NCBI GenBank assembly: GCA_930367215.1
Contig: OV884059.1
Span: 152,022,511-152,086,510, forward strand
From: Pollenia angustigena
Lineage: Eukaryota > Arthropoda > Insecta > Diptera > Polleniidae
Direction of reading: 5' to 3'
Length of the DNA stretch: 64,000 nt
The notes under the pieces were generated by a model. The model made no database searches. It saw only the letters and a program-made list of their open reading frames with translations, and was not told the origin of the DNA. Position numbers and translations under genes: made by a program. Positions 11,920 to 23,395 of this stretch are shown one piece after another (the stretch's first letter is position 1; every line of letters begins with the position of its first letter).

Positions 11920-12426
11920 CAATTTTTCAATCATTCTATGTTTTAAAATTTTCGTTTTTGCATGTTTCTAAATTATTCATAAATGTTATTGTAATTCATT
12001 TATTATTATTCATTTATTTTTTATTTTTTTTATTATTATTATTATTTTTTTTTTTCCCAACACTTTTTTTACTTTTTTATATAAAATAATAAGTTCCATG
12101 TTATAAACATTTTTTTGTATACCTACCTGTTATCCCTACTATAATTTAAAAGATTTTGTATATCTTGTTGTATGGGTAAAACAATAATAAATATCAAACA
12201 AATATATAAAAATAAATTTCAGTGTTTTTATCAAACATAAAAAATGGGAATTAAGCACGAATAACAAAATCTTGACTTAAACTTTCAGTTAACAACTGAA
12301 CTTAATGAAAAATTGGCCGTAAATGTTAAATTAATTTTCTTTTCGCACTGATAAATATTTTCTAAACAGCGATTTACATACTGAAACATAAACTCTATCA
12401 AATAACTTTAGCACTTTTTGCTTGTA

Positions 12427-13358
12427 AAGGGTGGTTAAATTGTAAGGGCCGATGTTGAATGTGAACCACACCTAAACGCCAAGTTTTTTTCCGAATTTTA
12501 TTTGACATTTCTCTATTTCAGACTTACTCAATTTGAACCATGGAGAGATACACAATCCAACAACGTGTTAAAGTTATCCAGACTTATTATGAACATGTGT
12601 GTTCAAATCAAAATGCATATCGTGCACTTCGTGATTCAGTGATAAGGCACATTTTCACCTCAGTGGATTCGTCAGTAAGCAAAATTGCCGCATTTGGGCG
12701 AATGAGAATCCAAGAGTTATTGTCGAAAAACCAATGCACCCACAAAGAGTGACTGTTTGGTGCGGTTTATGGGCTGGCGGCATCATCGGGCCGTATTTTT
12801 TCCAAAATGAGGCCGGTCAGGCAGTTACTGTGAATGGTGTTCGCTATCGTGAGATGATAACGAACTTTTTATGGCCCGAATTGGAAGATATGGATGTGGA
12901 CGATATGTGGTTTCAGCAGGACGGTGCCACTTGCCACACACCTAACGAAACAATGGCTCTTTTGCGCAACAAATTCAATGGCCGTGTTATCTCACGTAAT
13001 GGCGATGTCAATTGGCCGCCAAGATCATGTGATTTGACACCGTTGGACTTTTTTCTTTGGGGTTATTTGAAAGAAAAGGTGTACGTCGATAAGCCAGCAA
13101 CAATTCAAGAGCTAAAGGATGAGATAATTCGGCACATTAACGGCATAGAACCTCCATTATGCCTCAGGGTCATCGAAAATTTGGACCATCGGATGGAGGT
13201 GTGCCGCCGTGGTCGCGGCGCCCATTTGGCCGATATTTTGTTCCATACATAATTGAGTAATACCAATATATCATAATAAAACAAAAATTACAATAATTTC
13301 CTAAATAGTTTGTGTTTTATTCAAAATCAACATCGGCCCTTGAAATTTAACCACCCTT
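12427..13358 (+). mobile_element. mariner (rosa-type, DD41D), internally deleted
   Basis: The terminal inverted repeats of about 32 bp start AAGGGTGGTTAAATT at both ends and share GGGCCGATGTTGA. The element is flanked by TA on each side (12425-12426, 13359-13360), the Tc1/mariner target. At 932 bp it is shorter than the roughly 1.3 kb expected, because the middle of the transposase is missing. Confidence 0.85.
12540..13252 (+). pseudogene. rosa-type mariner transposase, truncated
   Basis: The N-terminal fragment 12540-12752 (MERYTIQQRVKVIQ...) is fused out of frame to the C-terminal half 12734-13252. The latter has 'VTVWCGLWAGGIIGPYFF', the second catalytic Asp in WFQQDGATCHT, and the third in RSCDLTPLDFFLW. 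The two acidic residues are 41 apart, the spacing of the rosa (DD41D) lineage and not the 34 of classical mariners. Much of the DNA-binding and linker region is deleted and the frames do not match, so no active enzyme is made. It may still be mobilised in trans through its intact TIRs. Confidence 0.8.
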
Positions 13359-14770
13359 TACTACACTGAGCCAAAAAGTGTTCATAATATTAACGAACAA
13401 CGTTTTTTAAAATAATTTTCGTTGGGTCAATGAGTTATTCTTTAATATAATGAAAAATTAAATTAGCCAGATTTTTTAATAAACTTACCATTCATTGAAT
13501 CAATGAACATGCATTTATTAAATATATTGTTTACTTGGACTTACATTAATTAATGTACAATTTGTTGCTATAATTAATGTTCTTAAAAATTAATCAATGT
13601 TTCATTTGGCAAAAGAATAGTTGGTACGTTAACATAAATAAAGTGTTCGTTGAGCTTAAAATTACAATTGATTTGTTGACTTAACGAATTAGTACGTTGA
13701 AGTCAAAAAAGTTTCATAAGGGTAACGTAACGTTTGTTAAGTTGATTCTTAAATCCAGGGCTGTGGAGTCAGAGTTGAAGAGTCGGAGTTGGGGTTTTTG
13801 TACCGGAGTTGAAGTACCCACAAAAACTCGCGACTCCGACTCCAAAATTTTTCAGCCTAAAATTTTTCAAAATAAAAAAATTATTTGGGTAATTCCATGT
13901 CAAATCGACCAAGAGTGGGAACCGACCTATCCTATTAGGAACTTATATGAATGAAAAAAAATTTTTTTTTTTTTTTCAAAAGTTATATCATATTCAAAAT
14001 GTCATAATTTCGCCGAATAAGCCAAATGTGTTGAGCTTCAATATTCAATATCTGGAAAGCTACTTTACATACGACGATGATTTTTATGTAATTTTAAAGA
14101 GAATACTTTGGGCTACAAACTATATACAGTAGTTCCCGCTTAAATGCTCCCCGCTTAAATGATTTATCCTCTTAAATGCGCAAAATGCGCAAGCAACATT
14201 TTCACATAATTACATGTAAAAATTCTTGCTCAATGACCTCGCTTAAATGCGTTCCCCGTTTTAATGATTCATTATATTTGTCCTAAATTACTTAAATTTG
14301 AACAAAATAAATCGCTTATATGCGTTACTAAAAAAACTGGCAAGGCGTTAATAAATAAATTTCTCTGGAATTTTGTTTGAAGCTAAAGTATTTTAAATAA
14401 AATTTGTTGAAGTAAAACTGAAAAAACTGAGTGGTATTAAAAAGAAAACATTAACATTAAAAGAAAAAATACAAATGACAAAAGATTCAAAAGAAAAAAT
14501 GAATTGTGTTCTAAATATGGTTGCTCCCTGTCTTCTGTCAACAGTATTCTTCAAAAAAAAAATTTAATATTAAAAACAATCTCCCTCGTATTGAAAACTT
14601 AATGCCATTATGAACTTTAAGTGTATTTAAAAAATAATCAGTTACAAAATACAAATAAGTGCATAAGTCTAGAAGGTACATGAGAAAACACCTTTTTTGA
14701 AATTTTTGTAAATATTAATTAATAAATAAATAACAAAAATTCACTACTACAACTAAATATACACATAAAT
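13359..14770. repeat. intergenic repeats: hAT end and pogo-like fragment
   Basis: About 13757-13870 starts with 'cagggctgtggagtc' and contains many gactcc/ggagtc words, like the hAT-type element at 37118-38046. No second end was found. About 14127-14335 starts TA-CAGTAGTTCCCGCTTAAATG and repeats 'cgcttaaatg' several times, a pogo/Tigger-like end without a visible partner. The rest is AT-rich with no gene. Confidence 0.4.
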
Positions 14771-14775
14771 ATCAG

Positions 14776-17716
14776 CTAACAAATTAAACTACGATCTAAC
14801 AGCGATTCAAAGATCTTCTTTCCCTCAACTCGTACCATTTTTCCATTAAAATTCTGTGGAATTTCATCAACGAAAAAGACACCAGCATGTATCTGCTTGT
14901 GTATGTCAACCAAACGTTGCTTAACATATTCGATAACATCCCGTTCGGTTAATGAACTATTTGGTTTCTTTACCACCAACGCTCCCGAGCAATCACCTTT
15001 GGTCTCATCCGACACGGTTACAACACAAGCATCCCGAACATCGGGCATTTCAATAATCGCTTCCTCGATTTCCTTTGGCCAGAAGTGGAGTCCGAGATAT
15101 TTGCGGATTTCCTTTTTCCGATCCACTACATACAAATAGTTTTCGTCATCCATATAACCCAAATCGCCGGTGTGATACCAGCCCTGAGCATCTCGTATAC
15201 GTTGAGTTTCAATAGGGTTGCCATAATAACCTCCCCAGTACTTGCCATGGTAGACACAAATTTCTCCCACTTCATTATGACCCAAATTATTGCCATCGTC
15301 ATCCACAATACGCATACTAACATTGGGAACCAATTTTCCCACAGAATTAATACGGGTTATATCCATATTGCCGGCAATGCCACCAAACTCAGTTAAACCA
15401 TAGCCGAAAACAACAACGGCATGGTCATTGAGTAAAGCCTTGAAACGCTTGAGTAATTTTTCTGCTATAGAGCTGCCACCGCATTGTACCATTTGTAAAG
15501 AAGAGAAAACTTCTTTGGAGGCTTCAGGATGATTAACTAAAGCAGCAATATAACGTGGAGCCAAAAAAGCGTTATTTATTCTGTATTTTTTCATTAGAAC
15601 AATGAAATCATCAGCATTGAAAGGTTTATCGACGATTATGCGAGTGCAGCCGGTTAAACAGCTGGCTATTAAGAAGGCCATACCGGTTATCCAATCAATG
15701 GCACTGGGTGCATATAAGATTGTTTCACTGGTAATATGACTGTTCGAGAAGGATTAGGAATGTTGAAGAGGTGAAATCTAAACAGGTGAGGGCGAAATAC
15801 TTACGGTAATTCGTAAATTAAGTTAACGCCAGACAAGCATACGGCCTTGGGTTTGCCGGTGGTACCAGATGAGCATAAAATTGCTACTGTTTGATGACCA
15901 CCTTGGCTGTAGTGTTTGGGTCTACAAAGAAAAAAATTTAATTGAATTTAAAGAAAGAGACTGTATTTTGAAACCAGCCATCTTTAAAATAGATAGGTTG
16001 ATTATTGTTAGTTAAGGGCACATTACACTATCACACAAGTCTTAGGTATTTTGAGGAAACTAAACCCCTGTCATTTCGTCAAAACAATTAAGACTTGTGG
16101 TATAGTGTAAAACGCCTTTTAATAGGAATTTTTGAGTTCTTCTTATAAACTCACTAACATGTTTTGGGAAGTCACAGTTATCCAGAGAGTTAACTCTCCT
16201 CTAAGGCTGGGTTTTTGAGATCTCAGTTAAGCTAGGTTTAGTTAATCTGAAAACAGATTTGAGCCGCCATTACCAAGTTTGCATGTAAGATTTTAACGGA
16301 ACATCAAAGATTTGCTTAAAATCTTAATCTTTAATGAAATAATGAAAAAAAAATCACATTTCGCCGAACAAATCCGAGCTTCAGACTACGTTAAACTAAG
16401 TTTAAACTTAATCCACATCTCAAAAATCCAGCCTTAGACCGATGATTTAAACCCAAAGTGATATACTTATAGCAGAAACTATCACAAGAAAATTTCAAAC
16501 TCCGCTAAAACTATGTGTGTGAAGATAAATACGTATTTAACTAGCGGAGACATGCACCACAATTTCTGAATAGCAACTATTTGCAGTTAACATTGCATTT
16601 AACAGTGCTACTATAATAGACTATAGTGTAGTTAGGACGATTTTCAGGGAAATGGAACCTGTTGCACATAATAATACAGTCCTTCAGAGGATTCTGGTAG
16701 TGGGATACCCGAAATAATTTTGGAATTTCAGAAATTCAGATTTGAAAAATTCCGATTTTTTACGAGATCGTCCAAAATACACTTTATTTTAATACAGTAG
16801 CACTTTCAAATGCAATGTCAACTGCACATAGTTGCTGTTAAGAAATTGTGGTACATGTCTCCGCTAGTTAAATACGTATTTATCTTCACACACATCCTTA
16901 AACTCCACTTTCTAAACTTTCATTTTAAACTTTTTAGATGCAATAGTTATCTTGAATAAGATTTTTTAATAAGCTCTATTTGTAAAAAAAAACTAATTGA
17001 AACTGTAGCAGACAGTACAGCTAATTAACTATACTCACTGATAAAATTTTTCCGTCTTTGTGGGTTCCAAAAAGTCTGTTATTTTCCTGACACCCTCAAC
17101 ATCCCCCGACATGATAATAATTTCTGGCTTATAAGCCTTAGTGGCCAGATAAACCTTTTTGTAAGAGTCACTATCACAGAAAATCAACTTGGGTTTGGTT
17201 AATCCAAAACAATGAGACAGTGTTGCTATAAAATAATTGAAGAATTGGAAATTCATAAAAAATACTAGATAAATGATTAAACGAAAATTCCTCTTACAAA
17301 TATCCAAAATGGGATTTACAGCATGAACGGGAGTGCAATTGAAGAAACAACCAGCCACAGTGGGTAGAACATGCGTTGTATTCTTGACGGCAAAACCAAT
17401 AATGTCATCTTGTTTTAATTGCATGTCATGTAAATGCTGGGCAATACGCACGGCCATTGTGAAGACTTCACGATTTTTAAGGGTAACATTTGCAGAATGA
17501 TCAACCTGTAGTAAAATGTTTTTTTTGTTCAATTAAAATCTTGAATTAATCTAATGCAAAAAAAAAATCACTTACCTGTATTGTAACATTGGGAAAACTG
17601 TTTAATTGATTGTAAATAATTCTACCCAAAGCACAGTTTGTATTATAAATACCCTCTGTACTGGGAGTGGACCAGATTTTTTTATGTTTATCAAATGAAA
17701 CGTTGGCAAAATCCAT
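14776..17716 (-). CDS. adenylate-forming enzyme (luciferase/4-coumarate:CoA ligase-like)
   Basis: Five exons on the minus strand: 17716-17576, 17505-17298, 17225-17039, 15921-15805, 15739-14776. All introns are GT-AG (70, 72, 1117 and 65 bp). The joined frame is 1617 nt, 538 residues, normal for the ANL family. These enzymes activate a carboxylic acid with ATP and usually transfer it to CoA. Motifs: ATP loop SSGTTGKPK at residues 196-204, YGLTEFGG at 331-338, YHTGDLG at 406-412, hinge DRKKE at 424-428, and the C-terminal catalytic lysine in NFNGK at 518. All key residues are present, so it looks functional. The C-terminus is SLIC, not a peroxisomal SKL. The start ATG is the first in frame, about 76 bp below a TATAAA. 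Family placement is firm; the substrate cannot be told. Confidence 0.9.
16023..16110. repeat. hairpin element in intron 3 of the minus-strand gene
   Basis: Inverted 22-nt arms at 16023-16044 and 16089-16110 (ttacactat.acacaagtctta against its complement) surround a 44-nt loop. It is probably a very short MITE. Confidence 0.5.
16201..16436. repeat. MITE family A, copy 1 (intron)
   Basis: The ends are CTAAGGCTGGGTTTTTGAGAT and its inverted partner. The next inward segments (ttaagtttaaacttagtttaac) also pair. It lies in intron 3. A second copy of this family lies at 34759-34964, in the large intron of the other enzyme gene. Confidence 0.65.
16513..16895. repeat. MITE with about 100-bp terminal inverted repeats (intron)
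   Basis: The arms at about 16513-16613 and 16793-16895 are inverted copies containing ATGTGTGTGAAGATAAATAC and 'aactagcggagacatg'. The interior is noncoding. It is a non-autonomous DNA element in intron 3, 383 bp overall. Confidence 0.7.
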
Positions 17717-17791
17717 GTGGCTCTCCTCCTTTTAACCAGCTGTGTTAGCAATAAAAATTCGACTAAACCATTAAAACTACAAACAACTGCA

Positions 17792-17797
17792 TTTATA
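17792..17797 (-). promoter_or_regulatory. candidate TATA box of the minus-strand enzyme gene
   Basis: On the minus strand TATAAA (in catataaatgcag) lies 76 bp before the start codon. An initiator-like ttagtc falls about 30 nt downstream. Position and spacing fit a core promoter; transcription was not shown. Confidence 0.4.
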
Positions 17798-17902
17798 TGC
17801 CACTTATTCTAATTTTTAGCAAAAATGCAATTTGTTTTTTTAAATGATAAGAAAAAAAAAATTAAAACACTTAAACCGTAAGGTACGAGTATAAATTTAA
17901 GG

Positions 17903-18116
17903 CCTGTTTTCACAACTTACCGATACCTAAAGCGAGGCAGCTTTGGCAGTTAAAAAAGTGTTCCATTATTGCACATTTACTTTAACCTTAAGTGAGCGAT
18001 TAGTTAAAGAAACTTTTATCCTACCTGAAATTTAAAGGAAAATTGTAATAGTGAAAAAATTTTTATGCGGCCAATAAAATCCTACATTTCGCTATCGGTT
18101 AGTTGTGAAACCAGGG
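17903..18116. repeat. MITE just upstream of the enzyme gene
   Basis: The ends gcctgttttcacaact and ccctggtttcacaact are inverted relative to each other, about 214 bp apart, with further pairing at 'taccgat/atcggtta'. It lies about 190 bp upstream of the start codon and about 105 bp from the candidate TATA box. Confidence 0.55.
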
Positions 18117-18216
18117 TTAGACAAGCAAATAAAGTTTGTATTTTCTTTTTTTTTTGTATTTATTAATTAGATTTTCTAATACAACAAGACACATTCACCC
18201 ATATTATGTAAGGCGT

Positions 18217-18320
18217 TGTCGACGTCGACATTAATTTTTAATTGTTGTCACATCAAGGCGACAGCTACATCACTTCGACCTTAATTTGGTATTTTATAAG
18301 AATGTTGTGTCGACGTCGAC
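18217..18320. repeat. paired SalI-type palindromes
   Basis: A perfect 14-nt palindrome tgtcgacgtcgaca lies at 18217-18230. The 12-nt palindrome gtcgacgtcgac recurs at 18309-18320. They stand out for GC content in this AT-rich DNA and may be the ends of a roughly 104-bp element. Confidence 0.35.
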
Positions 18321-18401
18321 TAGTTATCGAAAATTTGACAAAAAAAATCCCATCTCAAATTGTTTTTTTTTTTTTTTTGTTCTGCACTCACTTTTTAACG
18401 C

Positions 18402-19005
18402 TATGTCTGAGTTCATACGGCTCATGTCTTAAGCTGGAGGTCCACACCACGCGTTACTCGCTTTTTCGCAGCATACGCAGCTGTCAAAAAAGTAGAATCT
18501 GTGTAGTTATACGTAGTAAGTTACATGCACAAAAGCGTAGATGCCTTGAGGCGAAAAGTAGGTTTACTTTCTACTTTTGTAAGCGTCACAAGCAGCGTTC
18601 GAACAAATCAGCTGATTTTGACAAATTAAATTTTATTTGTACTTGTGCTGCTGCACCTGCTGCATAAAAAAGCGTTGCATGTAACTTGAAACGTAGAATG
18701 CAAGTAAGGTTATAAAAGCATGCGCTGCGTGGAGGCGAAAACGCGTGTTATGGACCTTCAGCTTTATTGACAAGATTCTTCCTTTTTCTTCTTTGAACAT
18801 GAATTGGCGTTCAAATGATTCATGTCATGTTGACGACATGTACTTTTTTGGAATTGAAAACAATAACAAAATTAAACAACGAATGAAAAAGCAAAACGTA
18901 AAGACAGTACATGCATCTGTGTACTCGTTTCTTTTCCCCTCGTCCCTCTCGCCTATAAAGTAGCAATCATGTCAATAAGACAAGAGCCGTATGAACACAG
19001 ACTAT
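18402..19005. mobile_element. TIR element hosting a second MITE
   Basis: The outer arms (tctgagttcatacggctc at left, tctgtgttcatacggctc inverted at right) extend to 'gtcttattgaca.gatt' once the inner insertion is removed. The right arm is uninterrupted. The element is therefore about 270 bp without the insert. Superfamily unknown. Confidence 0.65.
18432..18763. mobile_element. nested MITE with TTA target duplication (PIF/Harbinger-like?)
   Basis: The 332-bp element has long inverted ends: AGCTGGAGGTCC...ACGCG at left, and the same words inverted at right (CGCGTGTTATGGACC...). TTA flanks both sides (18429-18431 and 18764-18766). Removing the element plus one TTA restores the arm of the surrounding element. 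A TTA target is typical of PIF/Harbinger; that assignment is inference. Confidence 0.7.
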
Positions 19006-19069
19006 TTATGCTAAATTCCGACATATTTTTTTAACTGATTTAGCTTTTTAAAATAAAGTGTAGAGTTTG

Positions 19070-19700
19070 TTTCCAATTTTGAATTTTTTTCGCGAATTTT
19101 TGGCATGTTTTTGATAAAAGATATTTTTACTGTAAGTTTTCTGATTCTTTATAGCTTTAACGTTTATTAATAAATGCATATAAGACTTTTCTTTCATGCC
19201 GCTGTTAGCAAATTTTTGCGAATTTTCGTTAATTTAGCAATTTTGACCGAATTTTTGCCATTCCTTTCAGTTTAAGGGACTTTTAATCAATTTTATGGCT
19301 TGTTTGATATATTAAAAATTTTCGCGAATTTTCGCTGTTTTTGCATATTTTTTTTTTTATCTTCTTCTTCTATCTTTTTTAGCCGTGTAGCGATTTCAAA
19401 CCAATTTGAGGGTTTGTTTCAAAGTTTGCAATTTTTGCTAATTTTAGCCATGCTCGCGATAGAAGCGAAAGTTTTCTGATTCTTTACAGCTTTAACGATT
19501 TTTTACGAATTTCCGCTAATTTTGAAATTTTAACCAAATTGTTGCCATTTCTTATAGTTTTAGGGAATTTTAATCAATTTTATGGCTTTTTTTTATATAT
19601 TAAAAATGTTTGCGAATTTTCGCAATTTTGGTTCTTTAAGGCGTTCATCTTAAATTAAAAATTTTCGCGAATTTCGTTAAACAAATTGAGTTGAATATTT
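19070..19700. repeat. old diverged tandem duplication, 'ttcgcgaatttt'-rich
   Basis: Two units of about 290-335 bp. 'ttttctgattcttta.agctttaacg' occurs at about 19136 and 19470, and 'tttaatcaattttatggct' at about 19282 and 19569. Many gcgaattttcgc words occur throughout. No coding potential; the origin is unknown. Confidence 0.5.
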
Positions 19701-20545
19701 AAAATTTTTATAATTGAATTTTTCCTATATATAACGTAACATCAAGAAAGAATTTTTTGAAATATTACTTTTCGTTTCCCATGAAGAATATACAGAATTT
19801 CTACTTGCATTTAATAATTACAACAAATGCCCAAGAAGGCCTCGACATGAATATCATGCTTTTTCAGTCTGCGCATAGCATCAATGTTACAACAACTGAT
19901 TTTAAACGATATTCACGACTTTTTCCTGTGTAAGAGATTTGTGGATTGAATTACATTCTATATACCAGTGTTTTATAGTGGTGCAGGATGGAGCTTCATC
20001 GCCAAAAGTCAAAGCTATTTCGGCCAGCGGCTAAAAAACTGCAGTCGAAGTAGAAAAACTGCCATATCTTCAACTTCTTCATTTGGCATTGTACAAAAAA
20101 AACTACTGCTTTTACTTTTGATTCATTTAATATAAACAGTCGCTCAAAAAGCAAAATGTTGTACACAAATTTTAAGTTTCTGTTCGACAATTTTGGTTTC
20201 GACTGCAGTCCACGACATAATTTAATTTTTTCGCTTAAATAAGATATTTGAACAACACAAGTTGTGCTAAAATGACAAGATGGTCTGGAAACAAATTCAA
20301 GCTTTCCATTCTAAATTCAGCTGGTACATGTAAACGCACAATTTTGCCAGGGCTTAAAATATAAATAGCAACCCTCGTAAGTTTTAGAGCAAATTCACTT
20401 TTTGCTTAACTACAATCGTAAAGTTCTTGAGATAAGAGTATGTATTAAAAAAAAAAAATCATGTCATTATCAAAACGCAAATTTTTATTAAAACAAGACA
20501 GTTAGAATATTTCAAGCCATATGGGACTATAGGATCTATAAATTA

Positions 20546-21551
20546 CACTGTGCTAGTTGAAAAAATAGACAAGCCGGGCCCACGGCGTTTTAACATAATT
20601 CGGGTGCGCTGAATCCAATGGTTCTAACTTGTAGCTCTTGTTTTTGAGTTATAACGTTATTTCGAAAATGGAGGAGATTGTAAAACATATATCCGCGTCT
20701 AGTTTATTTAAATTCCCAAAAAAAACCGAAATTCCGCAACAAAATTTCCTTTAAGAAAGGTAAAACTTTTTTCTAATATGCGCAGTCATTTTAGAAACAT
20801 AAATTTGTTTTGGAAAAAAAAGGTTTTTATCAAAATTTCGAAATTTTTGTTTTTTAAAATTCATAAAAAATTGGAATTTCCAGACGTACAAAATTTGCAA
20901 ACAAAACAAGCCATAAATGATTAAGATCTGTTAGCAACTTTTGATATTATTCACAAAACTCTAAAAATTTTAATTAATTTAACAATTTCATTAAACGCAA
21001 TATTTGTATGGGAGCGCCCCTAAGAAACTGTGATAAGGGGCAAGTATGTCTCGAGAAAATGATAAGGACAAAAAACTAATTGAGGTCGGTCATACATTTT
21101 ATCCCACAAGGGGCGACTCTTGGGCATTTATGGGACTTTTTCTTCTATATATTTCTAGTCAGCATTAAACATTTTGTATGGGAGCCCCCTTAAGGAATAG
21201 AGATAGCGCGTTGGTTTGTTAAAAATAAATGATTGAGATAAAAAATAAAGTGGGGTTAGTCTTACATTTCCTACTCGAGGCTGGGGCCAAATTTAAGAAT
21301 TTTATAAAACCGCCATACTTGTATGGTTAAAATTCTTAAATTTAGCAGGTAAGATGCTCCTAGTTTTTTTTAATAAGCTTAAGCGTTTTTGAGTTACGCG
21401 AGCATATTTTGTGCAACCTCCTCCATTTTCGAAATAATGGTATATCTCGAAAACCAGAGCTAACGTTAAAAAATGACTAACACCACTGGATTCAGCGTAC
21501 CCGAATTAGGTTAAAACGTGTCCAGCTTGTCTAAAAATTTCTAGCACAGTG
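20546..21551. mobile_element. 1-kb TIR DNA element with CACTGTG ends
   Basis: The termini CACTGTGCTAG and CTAGCACAGTG are perfect inverses. Pairing continues inward for about 130 bp with interruptions (gacaagc/gcttgtc, cgttttaac, attcgggt, ctgaatcca, tttcgaaaatggagga). TTA flanks both ends as a possible 3-bp target duplication. There is no transposase frame. CACTA-like or PIF/Harbinger-like are both possible. Confidence 0.7.
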
Positions 21552-21719
21552 TTATTATTATAGGCTTAATAAAATCTTATGTTACATTATTGATCAACAA
21601 TCAGAAAGCATTATGCTTTTATTTCAAATCATATAAAACTTAACTTGAACGAAGTTGATTAAAATATCATGATTTCTAACAGTTGTAGCCGAAAAAAATT
21701 ATTTTTAGAGAGAAATTTA

Positions 21720-22870
21720 TTTTAAAACAGTAAGTTATGGACCAATCGTCACAAAACTCTGTAGTGCTTCATGGTATAAAAAACCTAAATTAGATCAAAT
21801 TTCGATATAGCAGTGAAATTTTTTAAAGCGTTTTATAGTTTTAAAGTGGTTTTTCGTAAGGATTTGGGACCAAAGATAAATTATGGGCCAATTGTCGAAA
21901 AATTGCATGGTAACATTTCTGTCCATATGAAGCCAAATTGACACAAATGTAACTACAATATCTCCATCTGCTACGATTATAGCCGCATTTCAATAATTTC
22001 TCAGAGTGATATATGGAACGATCTTCACGAAATTTGACAGTGTGATGTAAAGTCCTATAAAACTGTCGCACCTAATTTACCTTTATTTGTTGCGGTTTGA
22101 GTCGAACTAAACTGTTATTCGAGGGAAAGCTTTATATAGGGCCTAAATACATTATACACTGATTTCCACGAAATGACGTACCAAATTTTATTAAAGTAGC
22201 ACTATTTTTTTAAGGTTTAAGGAGTAGTAAACTATTTTTTAAGAGTAGCTTTAATATGGGTCCTTTGGTAATTTTTTAAAGATTTTTATAAGTTTTAATG
22301 TGGTTATCGGAAGGCTGCTTGATATGGGGCCTATGGCTAATTACGGACTGATCTTCACAAAACTTAACAGTAAGATTTTCAGTCTTTTGAAACCGTGACG
22401 TACCAAATTTTATTACAACAGCATCATTTGTTACTGTTTTTGGCGTACTTAACTGTTTTCCAACAAAAGTCTTTTCACGAAATTTGACACTGTTATTTCC
22501 AGTCATATAGAGCGAATTTATTAACAATCCGTTCACTATACCGCCACCATTTCTGTTAGTTTTTGTAACTAAATTTAAAATTCTTTAGGGTGGTAGTTCC
22601 ACATTTGGATTCATAACTCTTCTGCTACTGAACCGATTTTGCTGGATTACAATCCCAAACTGCTTAAGATAATTAGAAACCCACACTTCTTTTCTTTTGA
22701 ATTTTTCGAAAATAAGCGTGTTTTCAATAGAGGGACATACAGACAGACGTAACCTCTTTCCAAGCAATGAAATCCGTTAAATTCCACCGTCTTATTAATA
22801 GAAGATAAAGCATTTAACAAATTTTCATGGAAAATCCGTTTCATATACCTTTTAAATAAATCTTTTTCAT
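21720..22870. repeat. Helitron/DINE-like degenerate tandem repeat
   Basis: A recurring block of 150-200 bp contains 'atcttcacgaaatttgacagt', 'gtacgtacc/gacgtaccaaattttatta' and 'tatggggcctatgg' in several diverged copies. It is followed by 'gaaccgattttgctgga' and a gacagacag microsatellite at about 22740. The same family recurs at 25560-26260 and, inverted, at about 32870-33140. Noncoding. Confidence 0.5.
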
Positions 22871-22879
22871 GAAATAACT

Positions 22880-23395
22880 TTATTTGGTGGTGGAATCATT
22901 GGACCGTACTTCTTCAAAGATGAAGCGTACCGTAACGTAACTGTGAATGGTGAGCGCTACCGTGAGATGATATCCAACTTTTTTTTTGCCCAAAATGCAA
23001 GAGCTTGACTTGCATGACATGTGGTTTCAACAAGACGGTGCCACATGACACACAGCACGCTTAACAATGGACTTATTGAGAGGCGAGTTCGGTGAACATT
23101 TTATATTAAAGCTCATGTCTATACCCACATGCCCGCTTCAATTGACGCATTGGAAGACAACATTGAAGCATTTATTCATGAGATACCGGCCGAAATGTTG
23201 GAAATGGCATGCCAAAATTGGACTAAGCGGATGGACCATTTGAGGCGCAGTCATGGTCAACATTTGCATGAAATAATCTTCAAACATTAAATTATATGGA
23301 CCGTACTATCGATTCAAATAAAGATTTCATGCATTTTTCTGAATTTTATGTTTTTTTTTAAAAAACTTTCCTATAGCTCTTAAAAAATCACCCAT
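22880..23395 (+). pseudogene. mariner transposase relic, related to the rosa type
   Basis: Translation in interrupted frames gives GGGIIGPYFFKDEA, VTVNGERYREMISNF and DMWFQQDGAT, then a C-terminal piece ending GQHLHEIIFKH with a stop near 23287. It is homologous to the transposase at 12.5-13.3 kb but has in-frame stops, frameshifts and a deletion around the third catalytic Asp. Only the C-terminal half is present and no left TIR was found. Confidence 0.7.

Larger units (their letters stand above)
10201..12215 (+). mobile_element. 5'-truncated non-LTR retrotransposon
   Basis: A LINE 3' half inserted in the repeat above. It starts within the RT (VPQGSILGPLL), runs through the thumb and C-terminal region, and ends in an AT-rich 3' UTR finishing 'ataaatatcaaacaaatat'. 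Truncation at the 5' end is the normal outcome of target-primed reverse transcription. It is clearly different from the Jockey copy at 1.6 kb (YADD instead of FADD, different C-terminus). The clade is not certain; Jockey/CR1-like is likely. It is itself interrupted at about 11023-11784. Confidence 0.75.

Noticed and set aside
14897..15396. Plus-strand ORFs over the last exon of the minus-strand enzyme gene
   Set aside because: They are antisense shadows of a clearly coding exon with all ANL motifs.
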